64,000 bases of DNA, from the NCBI GenBank assembly GCA_028564675.1, contig JAOVVO010000059.1:1-64000 (forward strand), written 5' to 3'. The DNA comes from Onchocerca lupi (taxonomy: Eukaryota > Nematoda > Chromadorea > Rhabditida > Onchocercidae). The position numbers and the translations under genes were made by a program. The notes beneath the pieces were generated by a model that saw only the letters and a program-made list of their open reading frames with translations, searched no databases and was not told the DNA's origin. Positions within the stretch are counted from its first letter, which is position 1, and each line of letters begins with the position of its first letter. Shown here in pieces: positions 22,660 through 35,700 of the stretch.

Positions 22660-25600
22660 GTAATGATATCACAGCTATTCTAAAATAATTCCATTTTGTT
22701 TATAGCTTAAATATAAATTTTCCAAGAAAAAATTTTGTATTTTTTAAAATTCACTTCCCACATTTTGTTAAATCCTCACCAATCCATTTTACGTTGAAGT
22801 AACAAGGACCTAACAAATAATAGGAATCACCATAAATCTCCAAGGAATTCTCTACGGATGTGATCATGATGTCTTCTGAAGAATAACTTAATATGAAGTT
22901 CTAAGGCTTCATATTTCACGGCGATATAATATACATTCTGTAAGAAACGAGTATTTTGTGTTATTTACAGCAAAACTGTAAGTGTATTATATCAAGTAAG
23001 CCTCCCTTAAACTACTTTTTTCTGGATTGAACGGATCCTTTTATAATAATATTAAATAATTCACCTCAGAAGATATATTAAATTATTTGGTAAGATCATT
23101 CTGTGCTAGTAATTCTTAAAATCATGATAACTTGGAAATTTCTACCTCGTCGAGACAAACTTCAGCAAAGTTCTCAGTTGAAATTTATTTCTTTTCCAGT
23201 GATAGAACAACTTCCAGAAAAGTAAATATGCTATAAAGGCCTAAAAAAAATCTTTTGTCAATCCTGTTATTAAAAAAAACGATGGAATTCTGTTTAGTCA
23301 AAATTAAGTTCTCACAGTTTACTTCTCATCCCATAAAACTAAGTTTAAGCCATTACTTGTTTTTTCCAATACAGTGGAATACAACGGGATAATAGCAATC
23401 TGGAAAGTACCTTTCAAAACAACTTAGACTTAATCTTATGACGTCAATTCCATCACCTTCATGTCGTGCTCATGCCTTATAAGTTAGAAAAATTAAATAT
23501 CGCCGATAAATCAATTCATTAATTTATCATGATTGAACTCTCTAAGCAACTGAACAACAAAAATGTGCTGCTATTAAACATTCCTTTATATCGCTGATAA
23601 ATTTATTTTCTTTTTCGTCATATTTTATTTCACTCCAAAACAAATTAAATGCAGTTTAGTTTTCCTTGACTGACCAGCTAAGAACATAACTAGTTGGACG
23701 ATTAATATGAGATGTTAACGATTAGTTCCCTAGACAAATCCGAATAGTAGAAATAGTAACATCTGATGTGGTCTAGAACCAGACTGTTAACATAGGAACT
23801 GGCCAGAAAAAATGCATTTCCACTATTAGTGAAATCATCTGATCGTATCATAATAAAATGAACGGTATAAATATTATCGTTATTCTCACAAGGTATTCTA
23901 AAACTATATTTAAGCAACAAATTTTCTCGGAATCTTTCTTGAGTAAACTGATCGCTAAGCTTACCAACAAGTCGAATTTTCGGCGAAATCACAATGTCAT
24001 CTTCATTGCCAGTAATTAATTAAACGAATGTTCTATCTATATTATTTTTAATGCTTATAAATTCATATTCCCTGCTAAATAGATCTAATTTAATTAAGTA
24101 CCTTTAATTGAAGGAAGACTTGTGTTATTGCAGAAATACCTCCAAACCTACACACCTTGATATCTTTCCCCATCCATCAGAATCCTTCAATTCTCATCGA
24201 CATCCATCAAGCAACTCATTTGACTGACATGTAACACTAATAGGAATATGGCCGCAGCCCGAATTATCAATACCATAATGCAACTAATGTTGTCGCTGCA
24301 CGAAACTTGCTTCATTCTGCAGCCATATTATTCGTTGTCTTTAGAAGTTTTTTTTTTTTCCTTATTGATAACATTTCTGTTATGTCTTTATGATAAGATG
24401 ACAAAGATTGCTAATAGAGCGCCGCCAATTAATTATTACTCTACTTGCAATATTCATTTAATGTTGGTGACAAAGAATATCATTTAAAAACAATTCATAC
24501 CAAAATTCAAGATGTAATTTGCTAAATTAAAAAAATATATGCTTTTAAAGAGATCCCAGCCAATCAAAAATTGCAAGTTATTAAAATCTTCCGAAAAAAA
24601 TTATCTTTCCATCTAGAAAAAAAGAAAGAAATTTATCGAAGTTAGAATCTTTCATGCATTTTCAATATATATTCAATCATCATTCTTCTTTAATTTGCTC
24701 AACTTATATTTTAAATTTTTGATAGTAATTAATTGTAATTCCATTAAAATTTATATATGATTTCAAATTAGTTGATTTTAATTTCTGCACCTCTTTGATA
24801 GCCTGTTGCTTAGTACTTCTGACATCGATCCGTAACGCAGTTAAATGATTTTAAATCTTGAATTGTTAAATTTAAGATGATTGCAAATTTATATTTTAAA
24901 TGATTTTCGCGATGCTAAATATTACAATTTTATAAGCGTAATTTCTTTTTTTTTTTCGTAGAATGAGTAATAAGGTGTTTTCAAATAGATTCCATCAGCA
25001 AAATCGACTATGATCCAAAAAGGAATATTGGTATTGCTTGAGATGAAAAGTTATCAAGTTACATTTCATTCATATCAAAGTTTGTTTCTATGAAAATTGC
25101 ATGAACTATGAAATTCATGAAATTTAATAATGTTCCTATGAGATTTCTATAATATTTATTGGTATTCCCGCGAATTCTCGGAAATGCTGCCAAAAAATTC
25201 AAAATAGCAGTTGTCTAGACATTAATTATATCTTAAATTTCTTCCAGGCAATTGTCTCAATAATCTTTACGCTAATTTAATTATGTCTAAAATTTACTTT
25301 CGTAATTGTATCAATCCTTCTTGATTATTCCGTTAATTATCCAGTTAGTTTTCTTTTGGTTTTTGTGATCATTGTAAAATATCCGATATCATTCCCACTC
25401 CCAATTAGTATATAATATTCGATGATTTAGTTCAATAAATTGCACCAAAAAAAAAACGAATTACAGAGTTATCAGACTTTCTAATACGACTTTTCACCCT
25501 AGCAACAATACGAGGAATCTTTCGGCAGCCATTTTCATTATCGATCACGATCATATTCCCCTTCCCGCCATTTTTTTTTCCTCAATTGTTCGAATTTTCA

Positions 25601-26329
25601 TTCACCTGTTCGAATTTTTATTCAATTGTTCGAATTTTTATTCCGAAATTATCACGTCGATAAAGTGTATTGTATCGTAGTTGTGACAAAAAATTACGTT
25701 ATAACGAAATCTTTTCCACACAATAGAAGACAATTCGTACGAAAAGGCTTTTGCTCTCCAAAACTCATTACAAATTTCTTTTGGTTCCATCACAAATGCT
25801 GCTTTATGATTTGTTAAAAATAAACACGCAACATGGTAATTGTCTTGCAGATAATTTGCACTTTAAAATAGTATTCACTTCTGATTTAAAACTTTTGCAA
25901 ACGATATTGATTTATTCACTAAGCTTTATTGGAATGAATGAAAATTCATTAGAATTTTAATTAATCTGAATCATTTCCATCAGTTAAAAGATGTTATGAA
26001 TAATAATAATAATAATAATACATGAGAGATTATTTAATTACAAAATTAAAAATATTGTTATCAAAATTTTTGGTCATTTGAAGACATGCTCCGACATTTC
26101 GGGTTCTTTTTATGATTTCCTACTATCCTGCAAAAAAGCAATACTTTTTTTCTTTTTGCATAAATAATTAATTTCTTATGAAATTATAGAAATTATATCT
26201 GTCAACAAATTAGCAGTTTTTTTTTCAAATTAAACATCATATCCTTGAAATCATACTCATTGATAATATGCAAAAATAAAAAGTTTTTTACTAAAAATTT
26301 AAATTGCTTTTTATTAAAAACTTAAATTG
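22660..26329. other. Intergenic region, promoter flank of the large nuclear-protein gene
   Basis: No gene called. A minus-strand open stretch at about 24015-23702 (reading ...GNEDDIVISPKIRLVGKLSDQF) is longer than expected by chance in this AT-rich DNA but has no clear acceptor; it contains a donor-like GTAAGC after IRLVG. Around 25580-25640 the phrase tgttcgaatttttattc is repeated three times. An AATAAT microsatellite lies near 26000. Confidence 0.5.
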
Positions 26330-29300
26330 CTAAAAACAGTTTCTATATTTACATCTTATAAATTGCCAATAACAATTTAAAAAATAAAAAAAGAAAGAAA
26401 AAAGAGGAAGAATTTGAAAAAATAAAATAAACCTTGGCGTAATATAAAAAGCATCATAATGTCCTTCGATTAGTGTACTATACGGCGAGCTTGCTTTTCT
26501 TACTCGATAAGCTTGTCTTAATGATCGAAAGCAAACAATCATCGTCACAAAACTTATTGTAACTAAAATTAACTTATTTTTCTGTTAAAATAATCATTTT
26601 GATCATTATAAGCAAAAATTTTACCTGGAGAAAAGTCAGAAAAATGCAAATTTTTTTTTAACATTATGAAATATCCGAAATTTGATACATTAATTCTTAA
26701 CTCTTAAATGGCAAAGTTTTTTTTTTTTGCTACTTGTCAACTTCCATGACATTTCAATAATTTCTAGTCTTCCACTAGACTAACAATAATTGGATTAATT
26801 GCGATCGGGAAATATTTTCATTCGCTTTTTGCGCATTCATTCACACGTAGCGTACGTGAATATGGTCATATGTCATACGTATGTTAAACGTGAAACATCG
26901 AAAAAAGTCTTACCTAATAATTTAGAAATATGGTTGCTTTACGTATAGAATTACGTCAAATATTTGAGTTACTTTTCACGTCATAACATTTAAAGAATGA
27001 AGAAAAAAAAATGTACAAATGTTTTTTTCTTCTTTATGAACTTGAATGATTAGCTAGTCAAAACTACTTCAGCAAAGTAATAGAATACCTCATAACATAT
27101 GTTTGTAACGGGAAGAGAGAGTTTAAAAAAATCAATCAATTAATCAATCAATCAATCAATATATATCAGATGCTTTAAATTCTTTAATATCGAATAGATA
27201 ATTGATAAAAAGACCGAACTAACATTCGATTAGACCAAAGCAGAGTAGAACAACATGGACATTACTTGTTGCTCCGTGACAATCATCTTGATCACAATTA
27301 TTATTTATTAAAGCAGCACTATCCACAAACATTGTAACACTCATTGCCAAGGAAAATATTGAAAAAGATAATAATAATAATTGCGCTGGTCGATCTAATC
27401 GTCTGCAACTATTTTTGATTGATAATTTAATCACGTATTTTTTCACGTGATTAAATGAATCAGATATAAATATCGGAAAATTTATCTTTAAACTTTGATA
27501 CATCAAGATGTCCAAGTTGAATATAAATGGACAAAATTTGAATGTTACTGAATATCCATGATATTTGTATTTTATTTAAACTTAAAATACGACGAAATTT
27601 CATCTTGAATATAAATAGACCAGACTTGAATGAATTTAATCGAATATCAAATATTTAAATTTTAGATATGATTAGATGTCCAATGATTCTTTAATATTCA
27701 TATTAGTTTTTTCTATTTCTTAAAAGAAAAAAATATATATATATATATGAAATTTAACCTTGCTGAAATAAATGAGAAAATTCCGCAAACAATAAATAAT
27801 AATGATGCTGTCATAGCAAATACTGTTTCCGAGATATTATTTGTAACAATATCGAATATAAGTAATATAATACCGGATAATAAATGACAAATACCAAGCA
27901 TTATACCACAAGATCGACATGGCCATATCTGTGCTACATTCATTTGATAACCAATTAAATCGACTGAAACTTCTGCAAAAAAATTCCATTGGAATTATAA
28001 TTAAAATAATTTGAGAAATTATAAACAGAAATGAATAAAAAAGAAAATAAGCCAAGTTTTGGTTGGATGACTTTTTTTTTTGAAATTTTATTGAGAAAAA
28101 AAATTTTTTCAAGTTTTCTTTATATCTTATTGAAATAAATTATTTTTTAGTTCAGATATTGCAAAAAAAAAAAAAAAAGAAAAATCTTGAAATATTAGAA
28201 ATATATTTCAAACTTTTTTTTTAAATTTTATTTTATATCTTATTAAAATAAATTATTTTTTAGTTCAGATATTGCAAAAAAAAAAAAAAAAAAAGAAAAT
28301 ATTGAAATATTACAAATATATTTCAGGACTTTTTTCTTATAAAGTAATCATTTGTAAGTATTAAAAAAGAAATAATAGAAATTGAAAATATCGAAAATAA
28401 CAATGGATGAAAGTTTCAAATTAAAAAAAAAAATTTTTTTTGAAAAATTATTAATGAGTTTTTGGATGATGAATTTAACAATTTTCTAATCACATTTACC
28501 TGAAATTGAATAGCTATATCAAAGTTAAGCAAGACAGGGTGATGAAAAGTTTCAAATAAGCAAATTAAGTGCGAATTGAATCATTTATAACTAATCATTT
28601 GATAAATTAAATCATTTATAATTTTTTTCAAAACCAAATCTGATAAAATCCAGTTGTATAATTAGAATGAGAAGTTAAGTTTTTTCTTTTTTTTAAGATT
28701 TTTACTTGAAAAAAAAAGAAAAATGATTAATTAATAATCGTTACAAATGATATTGTTTACCTTTTCTGATAGCAGGTGACAATGATGTTGCCGTTAGTGG
28801 TTGATGATTGAGACCATTTTGATTTGAGGATTGATGATTGATTATCATTAATGATTTGAGATCATTTTTTTCCATTTTCATTTGCATATCATTTTTGCTA
28901 CTAAAAAGAAACATTTGATTGGGAAAATAAGAATAAATATGAAAGAAAAGTAGAAGTGCAATAAGGAATTCATTTTTTCGATCCACCAATTCATCTAAAA
29001 TTAAAATTCAAATCAACATATTCACTTCTTTTGAAGAATATTAAATAGCATACATAACTTTTTTTGAAAAACATATTTAAAGTATGGCGTGCATTTGGCA
29101 TTAAATGAATCCTGAAATTCACTCCGGTTCTTGAATTCATTTGTAATTGCACTTTAAAAAAAAAAAAAAAAAAAAAAATAAGATTTGAATTTTAAAAGAA
29201 AACATTCTTGTTCTACAATTTATTGTTTTTCGAAAATTATAAAAGTTGCATAAAAGAAAAAACAATGTTCGTAATTGTTTGCAATATTGGAAGTAATGAA

Positions 29301-29509
29301 TAGTTTTGAGCTTAAATTTTGATTTTTTCTAATTCGCTTTTGATTTCATAAAATTTTCAATATTGATACTAATATTTCGGCATAAAATTTTATGATAACT
29401 TCGTTATTTCTTATCCAGAGTAGTGCTCTTCAGCAATTAAGACTACTATTTAATGACTAATGGTTTAGTATGAAGTAAAATTTTACCTGCCATACGACAA
29501 TATTTGCAT
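26330..29509 (-). CDS. Four-transmembrane protein, CD20/MARVEL-like topology, family uncertain
   Basis: Exons 29509-29487, 28900-28761, 27972-27759, 27402-27224 and 26562-26330 join in phase to 262 residues. The cytosolic N-terminus is Asn/Ser-rich. Four hydrophobic helices follow: IMLGICHLLSGIILLIFDI, VFAMTASLLFIVCGIFSFI, LLLLSFSIFSLAMSVTMFV and VHVVLLCFGLIEFTISFVTM. The loop between helices 3 and 4 holds two cysteines (NNNCDQDDCHG), typical of an extracellular loop with a disulphide. The C-terminal tail is basic and tyrosine-bearing (SLRQAYRVRKASSPYS). Small 4-TM proteins with short loops of this kind include the MS4A/CD20, MARVEL and claudin-like groups; I cannot pick one. The 23-base first exon is supported only by a good donor and matching phase; an alternative start is the ATG at 28887. 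A donor-like site after TPR (AG|GTTTAT) means the last residues are uncertain. Confidence 0.72.
28117..28335. repeat. Tandem duplication of ~113 bp containing A-runs
   Basis: A block with aattattttttagttcagatattgc followed by a long A run and a second half ending aaatatatttca occurs twice with a period of about 113 bases, in the intron between exons 2 and 3 of the four-transmembrane gene. The copies differ by a few substitutions and by A-run length. Confidence 0.85.
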
Positions 29510-30125
29510 TTCAAAACAATAAAGAGACCAAGTTTTTCAAACTCTAAGAACTAAACAGCTACTGAAGTAAAAATGTTCTCAGGAATAACTGTGTTAGATT
29601 CAATAAAAAAAGTGTTTAAAGTCTGTTATGCGAAATTTATAAATATGAAATTTACGATTCTAAGTTGATCGTGCTATTACCGTTTGGTTTGATTCCGATG
29701 TCAAGTTTAAATAACGATATTCTTTGATCAGTCAATTCAATTGCAGCATTCTTGTTAATGATAAAATCAAGTATGAGGAAATGTCATTTGATTCGGATGT
29801 TAAGTTGAATGATATGCTTCATAATTGACCTGTCGTTTGTAGAAATTCTTTTATGGATAAATTGCAGAAATTATCGAAAAGTTCAGTAGCCTGAAATAAC
29901 GATTTTAATTAGGAAATTAGAAAGTATTTATTTTTATTTCCAATGACGAACCAGTGAAAATGTTATATTATGAAGTTGAATCAACCATTTAATGATTTTT
30001 TTGACAACTGTTTCCATGACATTAATATGTACGATAAGAGTTTAAGTCCAGTCATAAGTCAATTTCGAAGATAGTTCGGCGGTAGCAGGAGCCACAGTTC
30101 AACGACAAATCAACAATTCACTACG
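29510..30125. other. Intergenic stretch between the 4-TM gene and the Helitron remnant
   Basis: No coding signal seen. The last ~60 bases (around 30060-30120) are less AT-rich than the rest and probably already belong to the Helitron remnant, but I cannot align them to a domain. Confidence 0.45.
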
Positions 30126-31691
30126 ATGGGCAAATTGTACACCGTGCATCCCAGTGAAAATGAATCGCACATGACTTCCGTCGAATACTCAGAAATCTAT
30201 AACGAAGCGTTAATAATGATTGAAGATTTGTGCGTAGAAATCGGAAACAAAGCTCGCAATCAAATGCCAACATCGAATCGATCTGCTTCGTTCGATGTAG
30301 AATTGCGTCGCGAACAAAGTTACCACACAGGTTATCTTTTGTCGCATATATGATCAAATTTTCATAAGCTAAACGTCTGAGCAAAAAGGCATTTACAATC
30401 AAATAATGCAAACTATTAATGACGAGTTTGGAGAAATCTTCTTAGATGCGCCAGGAAAAACTGGTAAAACATGCCTAATTAGATTGATTCTGGCAGCAAT
30501 TTGACTTCAGAATGACATAGCTTTAGCTCTTGCATCGTCCGGAATATCTGCAACATTACTACCAGGTGGAAGAACTTCTCAGTCTGCTTTGAAATTGCCA
30601 TGATTATGAAATTCATTGAAACTCCCACATGCAGCATTTTCAAAGCATCTAGCATGGAAAAATACTGCTGAAATGTAAAATTATTGTTCTAGATGAATGT
30701 ACAATGGTGTACAAAAAACCACTCAAGGCTTTTGATCGATCACTGCAAGATTTGCATGGAAACATACCATCTGGGAACGCATTAATATTGCTTGCAGGAG
30801 ATTTCAGGCAAACATTACCTGCAATTCCCCGATCGATATCAGCGAAAGGAAGAAAGTGACGACACGTAAGGACATTAAGATTAACTGCAAATATGCGTTT
30901 GCAAAACGATCGATCAGTGAGATATTTTCATATCAGTTACTGGAAATTGGAAACGGAAAGGTGCCGGTTGATCTAATCTCAGGATGAATTTCATTGCCTC
31001 ATAACTTTTTGCAATTTAGTAACATCAAAAGAAGAGTTGTTGGAAATCCAATATTCAAACCAATTATAAGAATTATAATTAGCCGAGTAAAACGAGCTAT
31101 TCTTGAAGTCAAAAACAAAGACCTATGAGCATAACAATATTATTCAGTCCGACATTCAAAACGAAACAGTTACATGCAAGTTCGTTGAACTGTTATGGAA
31201 GCAGATGAAGTAGTCAATTATCAACTTTTTTTGAGAATTCATTCGATCTGCCAGGGATGCCATTGCACGTATTGCAATTGAAAATCGGCGTGCCAATTAT
31301 TATGTTGCGAAATATCAACCAGCCAAAACTTTGCAATGGTACTCGGCTTGCAATAAAAAAATTAATGAGCAGCGTCGTAGTGGGTAGAAGCAACAGTCTT
31401 GACAGGACCTTTCAAAGGTGAATATGTCCTTATTCCTTGCATTCTTATGAATTCAACGATATGCCATTTCAGTTTAAGAGATTGCGATTCCCAATTCGAT
31501 TGGCATTTGCTTTCACCATCAACAAAGCTCAGGGCCAATCTTTAGAATTGCGCGGTATAAATCTAGAGACGGATTGCTTCTCACATTGACAATTATATGT
31601 TGCGTGTACCAGAGTCAGAAAATCAGACAATCTCTATACTTACACAGATAATGCAACAACAAAAAATATTGTATTGCCGAAAGCATTGTGA
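30126..31691 (+). pseudogene. Decayed Helitron helicase (PIF1-like) fragment
   Basis: Fragments in several frames match the C-terminal PIF1-like helicase of Helitron Rep/Hel proteins. In order: IYNEALIMIEDLC and NRSASFDVELRRE (from about 30210); a Walker A region reading DAPGKTGKT near 30450, where the usual GGTGKT has a Gly to Lys change; LALASSGISATLLPGGRTS (about 30530); a decayed segment with LACRRFQANIT relics of the Walker B area; a stretch with QLLEIGNGKVPVDL; INKAQGQSLELRG near 31530; and finally QLYVACTRVRKSDNLY, which is superfamily 1 motif VI, ending at a stop at 31689-31691. Many stop codons and frameshifts separate these, and the middle (about 31080-31300) is rearranged or shortened, so the copy is dead. 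Helitrons transpose by rolling-circle replication. The Rep domain and the termini were not found. Confidence 0.88.
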
Positions 31692-32515
31692 AATTAAACA
31701 TATTAGTAACGTTCGCTTTCTCTTTTCTTTCTTTTTTATCGACGAAAGTCGAAAGATCTCAAATAGTGCCACAACAATTATTGTAAAAAAGGAGTGCTAA
31801 ACGTCAAATAGTGCAACACAGTTTCAAAGGGATAATAAACATGTTTGCCGCCAAAATGCTCCAATTCACAGAGAAACAAAATGAGACCAATCAATTAAGA
31901 GGCCACACGATGGGGATTAAGTAAGGCGGAACGGACCTTAGAAAAGCTTGAAAAGACAGAATTTGGAGCTCGAGTTTACATTAATACAGCAATAGCAACA
32001 GCAGTAATTTGACAATTTAGTTGAGCAGTATTCTTAGAGCGACAAAAGAGAGAATAACCAGTGATTTGAATTTGACTGAATATTCTCTTATAATTGTTTG
32101 TTACGAAAAATTACTCTCCCATCAATCAATAAAACTTTCTCAACAGGATTCGTCTCACAAGACATGGAGGACTTTTCTGACACTTACTGCTGAAATGGCC
32201 GGGTCGCCATAGCAAGAAGAAGCGATTCCCATTTCAACCAAATTACAATCCAAATTACAATTCGACCAGAATCTCACGTCTTTGAAATCTTTCGACTTTT
32301 GTTGCAAAGAAGTAAAAAAAGAGAAAGCGCAGATTTCTAATATGTTCAATTTCACAGCGCTTGTGGTATACAATATTTTTTGTTTTTCCATTGTCTATGT
32401 AGATATAAAGATGATGTGGCAAAAGAAGAAAATAAATTTAAAAAAATTTTTTTCTCAGGTTTACACTTTCAAGTTTGTTTTCAAATTCATTCAACTTGTA
32501 CAAAGTTCTCATAAA
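31692..32515. other. Probable mobile-element debris after the Helitron helicase
   Basis: This stretch is less AT-rich than the intergenic DNA further right (for example aaggcggaacggacctta near 31923 and gctgaaatggccgggtcgcc near 32190), resembling the preceding Helitron remnant. It has no intact reading frame. I could not find a Helitron 3' CTRR end with hairpin, so its membership in the same element is inferred. Confidence 0.4.
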
Positions 32516-32763
32516 ATAAGCAAGCGAATCAGTCTTACATGTCAATCATATATTTCGTCATACATTTAATCAAGCAACCCATTCATTATTCAAATTCTAT
32601 TTGATTTGTGTTTTTTTTTCTTTCATTTTTTCGACTTATTTTTTAATTTTTTGAAAGTACGAATAAGAAAGAGAATTAAATTCCATTTGATTTGATGAAT
32701 CAGTTGCTAATAAATATATGACGAAATAAATGATTGACATGTCAGACTGAATTGCTTGCTTAT
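32516..32763. mobile_element. MITE-like element with ~80 bp terminal inverted repeats
   Basis: Left arm 32516-32597 starts ataagcaagcgaatcagtct; right arm 32683-32763 ends gactgaattgcttgcttat and is its imperfect reverse complement over about 80 bases (for example acatgtcaatcat..atttcgtcat matched by atgacgaaat..atgattgacatgt). The ~85 base centre is T-rich and itself partly palindromic. No protein is encoded, so this is a non-autonomous fold-back or MITE-type element. No clear target-site duplication was seen; TA is possible. Confidence 0.75.
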
Positions 32764-35700
32764 TCTATAATTTTGTGGAAATTGAATGAATTTGAAAATA
32801 AACTTCAAAGATAAGCCTGATAAAAAAACATTTAAATCCATTTTTTTTTTCGCTTATATTTTTATTTCAAGTTAGAAAAATTCCGTCCATTTTTACAGAA
32901 AGTTGTGAAATTGACGAATTAATCTGCAATGAAGTGAAAATTTAAATTTGAGCAAGAATTTTGATTTCTGATGCTATGTAAAAGTAAAAAAAAAAAAAAT
33001 AAATAGTACCTGAAGTCAAGTTAGAATGATAAATATTTTCGGAAACCAAATGATTAATTCATTTCCAAGAAATTGACAAGGAAAATAAAAATAGCAAAAA
33101 ATGAAGCAAAAAACGATGAAAAACATGAATTCATTTACGGACAATGAACTTTGAATGAAAATATTTTTAGATCTTCAATCTATTGCTTAAAATAACCAAT
33201 AAAACATACAATTAAAAACACACAACTGTTTTACCACTTGCAAAACTTTTGGAATTCAATTCCAGAGCTTTCCTTCATTTCATTTGCTATTAAAAATTGT
33301 TTTACTTTACCCAAAAAATTGTGAAATTATCTTATTTGATTTGCAAATAAAAAAATTACATTAATTAAATTTTAACTGAGACATTTTTCTTTGCGCATTA
33401 ATATTCATTATTTTTATAGAGAAATCAACAAAAGTTGCGCTTACGTATTTTTTTTTTCTAAAAGAAATTTCTTCCTTTTATTTATCAATTAACTATGATA
33501 AAATAATTTCTAACAGTAAGATAATAATAAGAATTAATCTAAATCTACAAAATATTTTAAAACTTGCATTACCATTTGAGGAATGATAAAGTTATGAGGA
33601 TTTTAATTTGTTAAGAAACAATTTTTTAAAAATGCTGAAACTATACTGTTGGTAAAAAAAATTTTTTGCATGAAATGCATAAATTTTTTGCCTGGTTTTT
33701 TTTTTTTTTTTTTTTCTACGAATACATCCTTTTAAAATAAATTCAACATGAAACTTAATCAAATTTGAAACTTCAGATGCTGATCTCAAGAAAATAGATA
33801 GTCAAAAGATGCTCATAAAAGTAAAAAGTAAAATGACAAGTGATACTTCTAAACTCTTAGACATAGGAAGTAAGTAAAAATAATTAAGCTTAACATAAAT
33901 TTAAAATTTAAGTAAAAAAAAATGAGTTAAACTTTCAGGCGTAGGAGGAGATGTGAAAAATAACTATGCATTCGTGTAAATTCGAAATTTAAGCAAAAAA
34001 TACATTTAAAAACAAAGGAATAGTAAACATTGAATATACGTCGATCAGTTGTTGAGCTCGACGAGAAAATAGTTATACTCATTCAGTTGAAAAAAATGAA
34101 AGAAAAAAAAAGAAAAAAAAACTTGAAGTTTAGCTGAAATGGATGCACTTCAAAAGACAGCTGCTTCACAAGTTTGCTTGGAATTCATAAATACATTGAA
34201 AAAAAAAAACACTTGAAAAATTGTATTGTCTATTTTAGCAATAAATTTGAATTTTCTACTTTTTGATGACGTATAAAATTATTCTTAAAATGAAAAAAAA
34301 TCAAAGATTAAATTTACGATTTATTTTGATACCTAAAATTTTCAATAAATGAGATATAATCTTCATGAAATGAAATAGAATTCATGAAGAAGATTAAATA
34401 ACTGCAAAGAAAAAAAAAAATAATTCAAAAATTTTAAAGAATTTCGATTCAATCATTTGATCCATTGAAAGTGTCGCAGAAATTATATGTAAATTTCGAT
34501 TAGCTATCTATATGTGTGATATATTTTTTCGCACCTCTTCATAATTTTATAAAAAGAAAAAGTTAGCTCAAATTTTTAGTATTTCAAAATTTCCAATCTT
34601 TTTTAAATTTGCAATAATTTTTAATATTAAAAAAACTGTTTTGGTTCGAAATTTCTTTAAACCGTTTAATTTGAAATACTTTTCTTTGACAGAGCATTAA
34701 AATATATTTTTTGTGGAAATTCGCATTTTCAAAGAGCAAAACAAAAAAAAAAAAAAACGAAAAAAAAAAGAGTCGCTAAAAATCTAAATTCTTTATCAAA
34801 ACTTTTGTTAATTACTACGTCCAAGTAATTTCTTCGATATCTTATGATAATTTTTGAATTTTTTCTGAAGTTAATATTCACTCATGATTACTTGGCATAA
34901 ATTTGTTTATATGATGGAAGAGTTGTAGAAAAAAAATAAATATTTTTCCCGTAATGTACTGAAATTAATTGTACTACTACTACTAGGCTGTGATTTAATG
35001 AATTTTTTTAAAGGTCGCATTAGCAACTTTTGACAACTTTTCTAAATTCATGTAATTTTCTTCGACAACGAATTTTGAAAAATAATCTTTGTGGGAATTT
35101 GCACTTTCGATCAGCCAAGAAAGTTTAAATTCTAAAAATTAGAAACTATAATTTTGAATATTATATACTGAAAAATTATCTCAGTTGTTTTTTTGCCAAC
35201 ATTAGGCTAGTAAATTACAATAATATTTAGAATAAATTTTTAAATTAATTTTTAAATTAGGAAAACTAAATTAAAGAGAAATATGAAAAGACATTTCAAA
35301 TTTATAAAATAAGAAAACGATTTGGTCAACTTATATTTTATGTCAACATTATAGACAATACCTGTTAATAATGTTTGTATCATAAGCAAAAGGAAGGCAT
35401 AGATAGATCGGATCAATTTGTTTGATCCAATCGATCTGATCGTTCTAACCGATAATCAAGTTTATCAATTTATGCAGCAAAAAAATATTTAGGATAAATT
35501 AGAAAAGATTAAAAATTAAAAAAACTTGCATAATTGAAAACTTATAAATAATAAAAAACAACTAAGTTCATCAAAAAGATATCGCAATTTCAAAGATTAT
35601 TTCAAGAAACTGATCAAAATAATGAAGAAAGTTATTGAAATAAATGCAAACTAAAATTCAAGAATTGATCGATTCGAATCATAATAAGCTTCAAAATACG

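Noticed and set aside
24248..24487. Plus-strand frame beginning MAAARIINTIMQLM
   Set aside because: No splice signals that join it to anything, and its second half is AT-driven.
32282..32569. 95-codon plus-strand frame ending in the inverted repeat
   Set aside because: Low-complexity Lys/Phe content, runs into the MITE-like arm, and has no recognisable domain.
32964..33060. Minus-strand donor-like site after ...HSNLTS near 33008
   Set aside because: An in-frame stop lies upstream with no acceptor in between, so it cannot be an exon with that donor.
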